Shown piece after piece: positions 1 through 7,181 of a DNA stretch of 20,492 bases. The stretch is from an uncultured Treponema sp. (GTDB lineage: Bacteria; Spirochaetota; Spirochaetia; Treponematales; Treponemataceae), in contig CAKUTI010000032.1 of assembly GCA_934691925.1 (NCBI GenBank), positions 1 to 20,492 on the forward strand. The letters run 5' to 3'. Every line of letters begins with the position of its first letter. Position 1 is the stretch's first letter. The notes beneath the pieces are model-generated. The model was not told the origin of the DNA. It did not search any database and was given only the letters and a program-made list of their open reading frames with translations. Position numbers and translations under genes: made by a program.

Positions 1-153
1 TCGGAAGATTTGCAGAATCTGATGAAAGAACTTCGTCATTCCGAAAGTGATTCTGAATCTCTTTGTGAGAAAATCGCGCGCGAAATGGGCGAGGCTGGGA
101 AACGTCTTTACAGCTGGGAAAAAATTGCTTGGCAGTACAACGAGTTGTATTAA
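1..153 (+). CDS. Glycosyltransferase (GT4-like), C-terminal end only
   Basis: Reading frame 1 is open from the first base to a TAA at 151-153, giving the last 50 residues of a protein that begins outside the window. The tail contains the sequence RLYSWEKIAWQYNELY, which resembles the last helix of GT-B fold family 4 glycosyltransferases, where a Tyr/Phe-Ser/Thr-Trp-x-x-Ile/Val-Ala segment folds back on the N-terminal domain. No catalytic part is visible, so donor and acceptor cannot be named. It converges on the minus-strand gene at 159-389 with only five bases between the two stops. The family call rests on this short tail alone. Confidence 0.55.
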   Translation, partial: SEDLQNLMKELRHSESDSESLCEKIAREMGEAGKRLYSWEKIAWQYNELY

Positions 154-158
154 AAGCG

Positions 159-389
159 TTAAAGTTGCTTTTTCCCTTCTTCTGTGATTTTAAATTTTCC
201 GCCGCTTGCTTGAGATGCAAAGCCTTTTGCAATGCAGCCTTCCAGCGCGTTTTGTATCACTTGTGGCGTTATGGCGGAATCTTTTTCTTTTGTTTTGCGG
301 ATTTCTTCTAATATTCGCTCTTCTTTAAGCGGTTCGGTTTGATTGAGAATTTTTAGGATTTCTGTTTCTATTTTAGTCGCGGTGAACAC
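159..389 (-). CDS. Small winged-helix-like protein, function unknown
   Basis: Encodes 76 residues starting at GTG (389-387). The order of predicted helices, and the end GKFKITEEGKKQL, resemble the wing and final helix of small winged-helix DNA-binding domains, whose C-terminus often reads Y/F-x-L/I-T-x-x-G. I do not recognise a named family. The GTG start has no Shine-Dalgarno sequence, but it sits six bases after a -10-like box (TAAGAT) that lies 17 bp from a TTGACC -35 box, which fits leaderless initiation at this GTG. The gene is alone on its strand and converges on the glycosyltransferase. A regulatory role is inference. Confidence 0.6.
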   Translation of the reverse strand: MFTATKIETEILKILNQTEPLKEERILEEIRKTKEKDSAITPQVIQNALEGCIAKGFASQASGGKFKITEEGKKQL

Positions 390-424
390 ATTTTTATCTT
401 ATGGAAAACTTTTTCTGCGGTCAA
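390..424 (-). promoter_or_regulatory. Promoter of the winged-helix gene, probably leaderless
   Basis: On the minus strand TTGACC (424-419) is followed by 17 bases and TAAGAT (401-396). Six bases separate the -10 box from the GTG start at 389. The expected transcription start therefore falls on or next to the start codon. Confidence 0.55.
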
Positions 425-458
425 GAAAATAAAATTGCTTTATCAAAAAAATTATTAC

Positions 459-584
459 AAAGGAATAATCAATTATCCCTTTACAATAAAAATTTATCCT
501 AAAGGAATAATCAGTTATCCTTTTACAATAAAAAATTATCCTACAGGTATAATTAGTTTTCCTTGTGGAATAATTTTTTATTGT
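459..584. repeat. 42-bp tandem repeat, two near-identical copies plus a decayed third
   Basis: Units at 459-500 and 501-542 match at 39 of 42 positions. A third at 543-584 matches over its first half (19 of 24) and then diverges. Each of the first two units carries an imperfect inverted repeat, AAAGGAATAATC then TTATCCTTT. Because 42 is divisible by three, the plus strand also reads as a 14-residue peptide repeat (KGIISYPFTIKNYP in unit 2) inside an ORF at 435-644. That ORF has only a TTG start, no ribosome-binding site, and runs through the hairpin at 599-618. I treat the region 390-695 as intergenic. Confidence 0.8.
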
Positions 585-598
585 TTTAGAATAATAAA

Positions 599-627
599 GC
601 TCCGCTTTGTCGCGGAGCGTGTTTTTT
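599..627. terminator. Rho-independent terminator
   Basis: A perfect 7-bp stem GCTCCGC / GCGGAGC (599-605 with 612-618) closes a six-base loop. On the plus strand it is followed by GTG and a run of six T (622-627); on the minus strand by the weaker TTTATTATT. It lies downstream of the minus-strand gene at 696-914, which it may end. The better T tract faces plus-strand transcription, where no convincing gene precedes it. Confidence 0.7.
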
Positions 628-695
628 ATCTGCTGGAATCTTAAATTTTTTGCGTTTCCGGCGGAAAATCATCAGAATAATTTTATGAGAGTTTC

Positions 696-914
696 TTATG
701 CGTTGGCTGCAATCTTTTCTGTTTCAGAAACTTTTGTAAGATAGCCGGTTCTAACGCAGCTTTCAAACAGAGCCTTGCTGATGTAGTCGGTTGTAACATC
801 GTCGTAGCCGTCTTTGTCGCGCACAATTTTTACAACGTAGCCGTCATCCATCTCGCGAACGACCGTCATGTAGTCAGAATTGCTTCCAATGCTTTTCAAT
901 GTATAAGTTCCCAT
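696..914 (-). CDS. Small conserved-looking hypothetical protein (72 aa)
   Basis: The frame can be extended upstream to 965, but the ATG at 914 is preferred: GGGAG at 926-922 lies seven bases before it, and the upstream stretch carries two palindromes more typical of a leader. The protein begins MGTYTLKSIGSNSDYM and is rich in Asp, Tyr, Val and Lys, with no signal peptide or membrane segment. I recognise no domain; my impression that similar proteins occur in other treponemes is unverified. The hairpin at 599-618 is the likely end of its transcript. It diverges from the TatD gene, so the two share a regulatory region of about 145 bases. Confidence 0.7.
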   Translation of the reverse strand: MGTYTLKSIGSNSDYMTVVREMDDGYVVKIVRDKDGYDDVTTDYISKALFESCVRTGYLTKVSETEKIAANA

Positions 915-928
915 AATTTTTCTCCCGC

Positions 929-945
929 ATCCATTTAAAATGGAT
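929..945. promoter_or_regulatory. Perfect 17-bp palindrome in the leader of the small gene
   Basis: ATCCATTT-A-AAATGGAT has two perfect 8-base arms around one central base. It lies three bases upstream (on the minus strand) of the GGGAG ribosome-binding site of the gene starting at 914. It could be an operator for a dimeric repressor. As RNA it would form at best a stem of fewer pairs around a minimal loop. Confidence 0.5.
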
Positions 946-962
946 TTAACTTTTAGAAATTT

Positions 963-977
963 CATGGTTTTACCATG
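963..977. promoter_or_regulatory. Perfect 15-bp inverted repeat over a predicted transcription start
   Basis: CATGGT-TTT-ACCATG has 6-base arms and a 3-base spacer. It lies just downstream of a minus-strand TATACA (984-979) that could be the -10 box of the small gene, so it would cover the transcription start. A TATACT box at 998-1003 on the plus strand could serve the TatD gene. Operator function is inference. Confidence 0.4.
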
Positions 978-1058
978 CTGTATATTTTCATTTTCGGTAT
1001 ACTAGAATAAAAATTAAGTTTTTTGATTTTTTTATCAGAATATTTTCATGGGATTTTT

Positions 1059-1820
1059 ATGATTTACTGCGACTCGCACATTCACATTGCAGACTGCAAA
1101 GTTTCTTCTGATTTTAAAGGCGAGTTTTCTTCCGAAAATTATTTTTGCGTGAGTTCCTGCCATTCAAAAGATGATTTTTCCGCTTCTCAAGGATTTTTCA
1201 GGTCGTTTGGAATTCATCCGCAGGCGGTTCTCGAAGATGAGAACAAGAAAAAACGCTGCAGCGAGGAAGATTTTGATTTTCTTGAAGAGCTTGCAAACGA
1301 AAAGAAATTTGTTGCCGTGGGAGAAATCGGGCTTGATTTTTTCACGACGGAACTAAAAGAAAAGCGGGCAGAGCAGAGCGAGATTTTTGAGCGTCAGCTT
1401 GCGCTTGCGTTAAAATACAATTTGCCGGTTGTTCTGCATTTGAGAAAATCTATCGGTGAGATTTTTTCGTATTCAAGGATTCTGGCAAAGCTGCCTTCAG
1501 TGATTTTCCATTCGTTTCCCGGAACTTTGCTTGAAGCGAAATCGCTTTTGAACCACAAGATAAACGGATTTTTTTCTTTTGGAAAGCCGATTCTAAACGG
1601 CAGAAAGGCTTCAATTCAGTGCGTCTCATCTTTGCCTTTGAATCGGATTCTGCTTGAGACCGACGCTCCGTACCAGACTTTGAAAAACGAGATTTCAACT
1701 TCGCCTTTTGACATCAAAAAAGTCTACAGCGAGGCTGCAAAACTTCGGAATATCAGTGAGAAGGAGCTTTCAGAAAATATTTTTGAGAACTTTAAAAAAG
1801 CGTACCAGCTTCAGATTTGA
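1059..1820 (+). CDS. TatD-family metal-dependent hydrolase
   Basis: A 253-residue protein of the TatD amidohydrolase-like TIM-barrel family, whose members are metal-dependent DNases and related hydrolases. The metal ligands can be placed in order: H7 and H9 in the N-terminal DSHIHIAD, E89 in GEIGLD, H127 in VVLHLR, H151 in the IFHSFPG segment, and D202 in LETDAPY. Length is typical. The frame is open from 1023, but the motif-bearing N-terminus starts at the ATG at 1059, preceded by a weak TGGGA at 1049-1053. Residues 10-50 are less typical than the rest: the usual long first loop is shortened. The gene is monocistronic, converging on the HPt gene. The family is certain; substrate and exact subfamily are not. 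Confidence 0.9.
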   Translation: MIYCDSHIHIADCKVSSDFKGEFSSENYFCVSSCHSKDDFSASQGFFRSFGIHPQAVLEDENKKKRCSEEDFDFLEELANEKKFVAVGEIGLDFFTTELKEKRAEQSEIFERQLALALKYNLPVVLHLRKSIGEIFSYSRILAKLPSVIFHSFPGTLLEAKSLLNHKINGFFSFGKPILNGRKASIQCVSSLPLNRILLETDAPYQTLKNEISTSPFDIKKVYSEAAKLRNISEKELSENIFENFKKAYQLQI

Positions 1821-1889
1821 TTTTTGCCAGCAGAATCATGGCCTTTGGCTTTTTCGGCTCAGGCTTATTCATCCATTTTTTTTCAAAAA

Positions 1890-2216
1890 TCAGCGGCTGA
1901 TTTCTTTCATCGCGTCTTCATAGTCTGAAAACATTTTTTCGCAAAGCGTTTTGATGTCGCCGCTTTTTTTTCCGCGAAGAACATCTTCAAGTTCCTGTCC
2001 GCTTGCCATAAGATTTTCTATGCAGAGCTGCCGTGCCGCGCCTTTTGTCGCGTGGACGTACTCGGCTGCTTCCTTGAATTTTTTCTCGTTTATGAGATTC
2101 TCAAGTTCCTGCCGCTCAAATTTGTTTTCATTTTTGAAAGATTCAACTAGGATTTCAAGCAGGCTTTCGTCGTTGTCCAAAAGCGAAAGCGCGGCATTTT
2201 TGTCAAAGATTTTCAT
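1890..2216 (-). CDS. Stand-alone HPt (histidine phosphotransfer) domain protein
   Basis: A 108-residue, all-helical, soluble protein with the HPt signature YVHATKGAARQL. H55 is the expected phospho-accepting histidine, followed by K58-G59 in the usual His-x-x-Lys-Gly spacing. HPt proteins relay phosphoryl groups between response-regulator receiver domains in multi-step phosphorelays. No kinase or receiver lies nearby. It begins 14 bases inside the 3' end of the fumarase gene, with AGGA a few bases before its ATG, so it is translated from the fumarase transcript. The overlap suggests that its level follows that of fumarase; a functional link is inference. Confidence 0.85.
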   Translation of the reverse strand: MKIFDKNAALSLLDNDESLLEILVESFKNENKFERQELENLINEKKFKEAAEYVHATKGAARQLCIENLMASGQELEDVLRGKKSGDIKTLCEKMFSDYEDAMKEISR

Positions 2217-3825
2217 AGAAATCCTCGCCGTTTCCGTTTGTGATTACAAAGCACGGAAGATTTTTGACTTCAACCAGGCGAACCGCTTCCATCCCCAAGT
2301 CTTCATAGTCGATTACTTCCTGGCTTTCAATGTATTCGCTTGCAATCAGCGCGGCGATTCCGCCCGGAGTTCCAAGATAAAAGGCTCCGTATTTTTTGCA
2401 CGCGTCTGTCCACCTTTTGCTTCGGTTTCCTTTTGCGAGTGTTATAAGCGCGGCTCCGCGGCTCATCAAAGACTCGGCGTAAACGTCCATTCTTCCGGCT
2501 GTCGTCGGTCCGAAACTTCCAATAACTTCGTTTTCTGGAGTTCTTGCCGGTCCTGCGTAGCAAATCGGATATTTTTTTGTGTATTCAGGAAGATTTTTTC
2601 CAGAATCGATTAGCTTTTGCCATCTTGCGTGCGCCGCATCCCGCGCGACGAGAATCTTTCCGCTTAGGATGACTCTTTCGCCGGGCTTCGCGCCTTTAAG
2701 TTCTGACAAAACTCCGCTGATTCCGCCGTCTGTGCTTATTTTTCGTTCGATATTGCTTTCATCATTTTTTCTTTCTGATTCTTCAGGTTTTCTGTTTTCT
2801 GATGATGAATCCGCAGCTGAAATCGCCTCATTGAATCCTTTAAGTTCTGACGGATTTGAGACTGTTTTTTCAAGATAGAAGCCTTTTTGTGTCAGAACCG
2901 CCTTTAAATTTCTGTGGGCAGAGCATGAAACGCCGAATGAAATAGGGCAGCTAGCTCCGTGCCGAGGAAGACGGACTACAACTGCGTCAAGCGCAAACTT
3001 AGTTCCGCCGAACTGCGCTCCGAATCCTGATTCTGAAGCGATTTTCATAGCAAGATTTTCAAGCTCCTTGTCGCGGAAGCCGAATTGGTTCGGCTCGTAG
3101 GTCATTTCGCTGTACGCGCCCATTGTCGCAAGTTTTAAGGCAAGAAGATTCTGCTCCGGGCTTAGTCCGCCTGCAGCAACCGCAATCGTGTAGGGCGGGC
3201 ACGCGCTTGTTCCAAAATGCGAAATCTGCTCTTTCATCAGCGCGGAAAATTTCTCTTTTGTGAGATACGCTTTTGTGCCTTGAATAAAGCTCGTCTTGTT
3301 TGAAGAGCCTCCGCCTTTTGCGCAGAAAACAAAGCTCATTGAATTTTCCGGCGCGTTTTTCACAAAATCCGGAACTGGAGCAAGTCCGCATGAAGATGAA
3401 AAAACTGAGACTTGAGCCGGCATATTGTTTTTCGGGTCGAATTCTTCAAAGAATGACTTTGGGGCAGACGTCGAAAACCGGAGTTTCCGCTCGTCATAAA
3501 CTTTTGCGGCTCCTTTTGAAAGCTCCTCATATTCGTCTTTCCCGTTTGAAAAATCAAAATTTCCTTTTTTCCATGCGAAAATGTTCGCGATTCCCGTGTC
3601 CTGGCAAAGCGGAAAAACGCCTTTCGAAGCAACCTGAGCGTTTTTCAATATGCACGAGCAGACATATCTGTCGTTGTCGCTTGCGTCCGGCGAAAGAGCC
3701 GCTTTTATAACGTTTTCGAGATGCTCTTTTGTGAAAGTGAATGAAAGCCTTGAAAAAGCTGTTTCAGCCGCGCTGTGCAAATCTTTTATATCGTCAAAAA
3801 AATCAAAACCCTTGTTAAGTTCCAT
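2203..3825 (-). CDS. Class I fumarate hydratase, alpha and beta domains fused
   Basis: Catalyses reversible hydration of fumarate to malate with a [4Fe-4S] cluster. The 540-residue protein starts with the alpha domain: PLCQDTG (C74), SSSCGLAP, KGGGSSNK, GTSACPPYTIAVAAGG (C209) and FGVSCSAHR (C301). C74, C209 and C301 are the likely cluster ligands. The beta domain (about 370-540) carries VARDAAHARW, FGPTTAGRMD and LAKGNRS. Between them, about residues 335-365, is a Ser/Glu/Lys-rich linker that looks disordered. The frame extends five codons further, but the ATG at 3825 sits exactly where a strong promoter would start the transcript. It is co-transcribed with the overlapping HPt gene and diverges from signal peptidase I. 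Confidence 0.95.
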   Translation of the reverse strand: MELNKGFDFFDDIKDLHSAAETAFSRLSFTFTKEHLENVIKAALSPDASDNDRYVCSCILKNAQVASKGVFPLCQDTGIANIFAWKKGNFDFSNGKDEYEELSKGAAKVYDERKLRFSTSAPKSFFEEFDPKNNMPAQVSVFSSSCGLAPVPDFVKNAPENSMSFVFCAKGGGSSNKTSFIQGTKAYLTKEKFSALMKEQISHFGTSACPPYTIAVAAGGLSPEQNLLALKLATMGAYSEMTYEPNQFGFRDKELENLAMKIASESGFGAQFGGTKFALDAVVVRLPRHGASCPISFGVSCSAHRNLKAVLTQKGFYLEKTVSNPSELKGFNEAISAADSSSENRKPEESERKNDESNIERKISTDGGISGVLSELKGAKPGERVILSGKILVARDAAHARWQKLIDSGKNLPEYTKKYPICYAGPARTPENEVIGSFGPTTAGRMDVYAESLMSRGAALITLAKGNRSKRWTDACKKYGAFYLGTPGGIAALIASEYIESQEVIDYEDLGMEAVRLVEVKNLPCFVITNGNGEDFYENL

Positions 3826-3831
3826 AAAAAC

Positions 3832-3860
3832 ATTATACAAAACCGCCCGATAATCTTCAA
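3832..3860 (-). promoter_or_regulatory. Fumarase promoter, leaderless
   Basis: On the minus strand TTGAAG (3860-3855), 17 bases, and a perfect TATAAT (3837-3832), followed by six bases and the ATG at 3825. The transcript should begin at or next to the A of the start codon. No Shine-Dalgarno sequence is present. Confidence 0.7.
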
Positions 3861-3979
3861 TTTGACTTGTTTTTTGAGATTTTCAGATTCCGTTTATTCC
3901 GAGCCGTCTTTTTCTCTTTCCTTATCCCTTGTCCCATTTCACTTGTTCCGTGTCCCTCATCCCTCATCAAAACTTCATA

Positions 3980-4008
3980 TCGTCAAGAACTCTCCTTTTT
4001 GCTATAAT
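3980..4008 (+). promoter_or_regulatory. Promoter of the signal peptidase gene, leaderless or nearly so
   Basis: TCGTCA (3980-3985), 17 bases, and TATAAT (4003-4008) with an extended -10 TG one base upstream (4000-4001). The ATG follows after eight bases, leaving no room for a ribosome-binding site. The remainder of 3861-3979 is a C/T-rich spacer without other recognisable signals. Confidence 0.65.
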
Positions 4009-4016
4009 CTCAGATT

Positions 4017-5834
4017 ATGAATACAAAAAAATTGGCATATCTTACTGTTGGCTTGTGCGTTTCTTCCGCGATTTTTTCGCTCACGATGATTTCTTTTCAC
4101 GCCGATGTCTCGCTCGCCGCGTTTCCGCTTTCGCTTGTCTTCACTTTTTTTACGGCGGCGGCTTCAATAAAAAAACTTTTCAAGGAAAAAAATCTTTATT
4201 TTATTTCAGTTTACCGCGAGCTTTTGCAGTATCTTCCTTACGTTCTTCTGGTCTCGTTTGTTCTCCGGCGCGCTGGAGCTTACGGAACGCCTTATGTTCT
4301 TGATGTTTTTTCGGTCGTTTTCTGGATTTTGACTTCGCTTTTTGTTCTCGTGGTTCTGTATTTCTTGAATCCTAAACGAATCGGAAAAATCGACAAGGAA
4401 TGGGAAAAATATATCGAACAGAAAAAAAACGATTCTTCAAAAAAACAGCCGTTTTCATTGAAGAGATTTTTCAAGGAGATTTTGAGCTGGATTGACGCTC
4501 TTGTTCAGGCTGTTTTTATGGTTCTTCTTTTGAATATTTTTATCGTTCAGCTTTACGAGATTCCTTCCGAGTCGATGGTTCCGGAATTTTTGATAAAAGA
4601 CCGCGTTGTCGTGTTCAAGACTTTGAGCGGCCCGAAATTTCCTCTTTCTGAAATCGCTCTTCCTTACGTGAAAAAATACAGCCGCGGCGACATCGTTGTT
4701 TTCAGAAATCCTCATTACTCAAACGACAGAAAATCTGAGGTCAAGACTTTTATCTCGCAGCTTGTCTATATGTGCACGCTCACGAAAGTGAATCTTAACG
4801 TTGAGGCAGATGGAAATCCAAAGGCTGATCCTCTTGTAAAGCGTGTGTGCGGACTTCCAGGCGAGCAGCTTATGATGCAGGACGGCGTTCTTTACTCGCG
4901 GAAGAAAGGCGAGAGAGAGTTCAAGGCTGTTCAGGACGATTCAAAATGGGCGGCTTGGAATTTGAATGAAGTCCGGCCGAATCTGAAATCTGGAATCATG
5001 GATTTTCCTCTTTCCCAAAATGATTATGACGCGATGCTGAAATTCGAAGAGAACCGGCGGAATCTTGACATTGCCTCTGTTAAAGCCGAATGTTTTGAGC
5101 TTGCCTCGCAGTTTGAGAATTATTCAAAGCAAATTCCTTCTTCAAAAGCCGCTTTATTCTTGTCGGAACTTGAGAAATTTTATTCGTCATCAAAAAACGG
5201 ATTCTCTGACACTTTCTCGGTGGCTGAGAAAAATGTAAACGAGTACGAGCTTTTTGACAGAAACGAGCTTGTTACAGCAAAGCTTCTTTCTTCAAAAGAC
5301 GGCGCGGTTTGGTTCAAAAAATTTATGACTTCGTGGACGGAAAGCGATATTGATTTTGCAGGCGACTTGTATTCAGAGGCGAATTTCCGCTTGAATCTTA
5401 TGATAAAGCTTGTCTTTGGACGGCTTGCAGTTGAAAATCTAAAGGAATTTGACGCTTCCGCTTCCTTGGCTTCGCTCCGCTCTGCTGGAGAAAAAACCGC
5501 GCTTTTGGAAAAGGCTCAGATTCTTCATTCTTATGTTTATCTTTTGGATAGGCGAAATATGCCGATTTTCCCTGCGAACGATTCGGACGGAAATCCAGTC
5601 TATATTCCTGAAAATTCGTATTTTATGATGGGCGACAACCGCTTTAACTCGCTTGATATGCGGCATTCCTATGATTACTGGCTTGCGCCCATTTCAAAAT
5701 ACGATGACTACAGCGCAACCTACTACAGCGACATGCAGCCTCAGTATGTGAGCCGAAGCCGAATGCTCGGAAACACTTCGTATAGATTCTGGCCGTTGAG
5801 CAGAGCTGGAAAGCCTGGACTTACTGGAAAATAG
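4017..5834 (+). CDS. lepB: Signal peptidase I with a large internal insertion
   Basis: Membrane-bound serine protease (family S26) that removes signal peptides from exported proteins. Hydrophobic N-terminal segments (about 6-26, 35-50, 70-85, 98-117) and a further one at about 160-180 lead into the catalytic box EIPSESMVPEFLIKDRV with nucleophile S186. GDIVVFRNP follows, then the general base K275 in LVKRVCGLPGE, and box E, MGDNRFNS, at about 538. At 605 residues it is much longer than typical signal peptidases. Most of the excess is a charged, helix-rich stretch of about 230 residues (about 295-525) between the lysine box and box E. It probably heads a two-gene unit with the exported protein at 5877. 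Confidence 0.93.
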   Translation: MNTKKLAYLTVGLCVSSAIFSLTMISFHADVSLAAFPLSLVFTFFTAAASIKKLFKEKNLYFISVYRELLQYLPYVLLVSFVLRRAGAYGTPYVLDVFSVVFWILTSLFVLVVLYFLNPKRIGKIDKEWEKYIEQKKNDSSKKQPFSLKRFFKEILSWIDALVQAVFMVLLLNIFIVQLYEIPSESMVPEFLIKDRVVVFKTLSGPKFPLSEIALPYVKKYSRGDIVVFRNPHYSNDRKSEVKTFISQLVYMCTLTKVNLNVEADGNPKADPLVKRVCGLPGEQLMMQDGVLYSRKKGEREFKAVQDDSKWAAWNLNEVRPNLKSGIMDFPLSQNDYDAMLKFEENRRNLDIASVKAECFELASQFENYSKQIPSSKAALFLSELEKFYSSSKNGFSDTFSVAEKNVNEYELFDRNELVTAKLLSSKDGAVWFKKFMTSWTESDIDFAGDLYSEANFRLNLMIKLVFGRLAVENLKEFDASASLASLRSAGEKTALLEKAQILHSYVYLLDRRNMPIFPANDSDGNPVYIPENSYFMMGDNRFNSLDMRHSYDYWLAPISKYDDYSATYYSDMQPQYVSRSRMLGNTSYRFWPLSRAGKPGLTGK

Positions 5835-5876
5835 ATCAAAACGCTTTCTGGCGGCCAAAATCAAGCCGATAATAAA

Positions 5877-7013
5877 ATGATGAAAACACCGACTTTTGCC
5901 TTGACTGCCAGAAAATTTGTTTTTCTTGTTTTTTTCAGTATTTTTTTTGCGCACGCTTTTTCACAGCCGAACGAAGGCTTTGTTTCTGTTAAAAACGGAA
6001 TTTCTTCATCTGCTGAAGTTGCTGCTCGGATTTCTCATGACGAAGTTCCCGAGCTTTTGCGCGGAATTTGGCAGGGAAGCGACAGGCTTTTGATGTTTTC
6101 AGGCGAGAATGAGTTTGCTCTTGTTCTGCGCGTTTTTTATCAGTGGTACAGCGACCGCGCGGCAGAGCCGGCTGCTTTCCGCGAATTAAAGTCAAGAGAC
6201 AGAAACAATTCAACAGAATCTCCGGCGGAGGAAATCAGCCTGAAATTCATCACGGTTTTTGAGAATTCTTCAAAAACGGCAGGCATTTACGAAATTTCTG
6301 TGAAATATCCGAATGAAAAAGAAATCGTCTTGATTCCTGTCTGCGTTATTGACGGAAAAATTTATCTTGATTTTTTGATAAAGGATTCTGCGGCAAAAAC
6401 AGATTTCAAGAATTTGCCAGAAATTCAAAATGAACCAAAAAATTCGCTGGAAGATGAAAATTCTGAAGATGGATTTTACAGGGCGGCTTCTTCCGCGTCT
6501 GGAATCACAATTTCGTCTCCAGTCTTCAAAAAGGAAGTTGACTCGTATTTTCTAAGCGGAAACGACATTTACAGAATCAGATATTGGCTTTCTGAAATGG
6601 AATACAGCTACGCTCAGGCAAGTTTTACGGACGACAATAACGGCGGAAAAACTTTTTTTGTTGATAAATTTCTTAGAATCGGTTCGAATGTCTATCAATG
6701 CACGACTGGGCGAAGCTCAAAAATCAGAAACGTGGAAAAAGTTCCTGTTCCGCAAAAAGAGATTACAACAGACAAAAACGGCGGGATTGTCGCGTTTGGA
6801 AAGCCCTATCTCTTTTTTGTTCCGAATTCAGACAATGAAAATTCGGCGGAAATTCTTCTTTCCAGCGTTGAAGAAAACAACAAGCGAAAAAAGCCTGCGC
6901 CAAAGCCTCTTTTTCCTGCAAGCGAAATCGATTTTCACTGGAAAGAGATTTCAGAGCTTGAAAAATATAATCCCCGCACCTGGAACCGCAGAAATCTTGA
7001 TGTTCATAAATGA
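5877..7013 (+). CDS. Exported protein of unknown function
   Basis: A 378-residue protein with a clear signal peptide: positively charged start, hydrophobic stretch FVFLVFFSIFFAHA, and a probable cleavage site near Ala-His-Ala or Phe-Ser at about 26-29. There is no lipobox cysteine. The mature part is mixed alpha/beta with acidic and Ser-rich linkers (about 185-200) and no further membrane segment, so a periplasmic location is likely. I recognise no family. Segments such as PELLRGIWQGSDRLL suggest a lipocalin-like or stress-response domain, but this is weak. It starts 42 bases after the signal peptidase gene. ATG codons lie at 5877 and 5880; a GATAAT at 5868-5873 would place a leaderless start at the second. 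Confidence 0.7.
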   Translation: MMKTPTFALTARKFVFLVFFSIFFAHAFSQPNEGFVSVKNGISSSAEVAARISHDEVPELLRGIWQGSDRLLMFSGENEFALVLRVFYQWYSDRAAEPAAFRELKSRDRNNSTESPAEEISLKFITVFENSSKTAGIYEISVKYPNEKEIVLIPVCVIDGKIYLDFLIKDSAAKTDFKNLPEIQNEPKNSLEDENSEDGFYRAASSASGITISSPVFKKEVDSYFLSGNDIYRIRYWLSEMEYSYAQASFTDDNNGGKTFFVDKFLRIGSNVYQCTTGRSSKIRNVEKVPVPQKEITTDKNGGIVAFGKPYLFFVPNSDNENSAEILLSSVEENNKRKKPAPKPLFPASEIDFHWKEISELEKYNPRTWNRRNLDVHK

Positions 7014-7112
7014 GATTGCAAAAACGTGGGAAAACATCAGTTCCAAACTTTTGGCACTGTGGCCTTTTATGAACAAAATGATGGAGCTTAAAAATTCTCA
7101 ATAAAAAAAAGA

Positions 7113-7143
7113 AAACTCGCCAGTTTTTAAGCCTGACGAGTTT
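7113..7143. terminator. Bidirectional rho-independent terminator
   Basis: An 11-base stem with one mismatch, AAACTCGCCAG (7113-7123) and CTGACGAGTTT (7133-7143), flanked by an A-run at 7103-7110 and a T-run at 7151-7158. Read on the minus strand the stem is followed by a long T tract that would end purC. Read on the plus strand the T tract begins after seven bases and would end the exported-protein gene. Confidence 0.85.
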
Positions 7144-7181
7144 CCCTTCATTTTTTTTGCTTGAATTTCAGATTTTTTGCC

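Noticed and set aside
136..149. Palindrome TACAACGAGTTGTA near the end of the glycosyltransferase gene
   Set aside because: It lies within codons for the conserved-looking C-terminus and has no T tract after it, so it is neither a convincing terminator nor an operator.
1951..2613. 220-residue open frame on the plus strand
   Set aside because: Antisense to the HPt and fumarase genes, Ser/Phe/Cys-rich, no recognisable domain; a compositional shadow.
6658..7104. 148-residue open frame overlapping the end of the exported-protein gene
   Set aside because: It is a shifted frame of a clear coding region, Lys/Arg/Phe-rich, with no ribosome-binding site. I considered a programmed frameshift, but the main frame ends in a normal stop.
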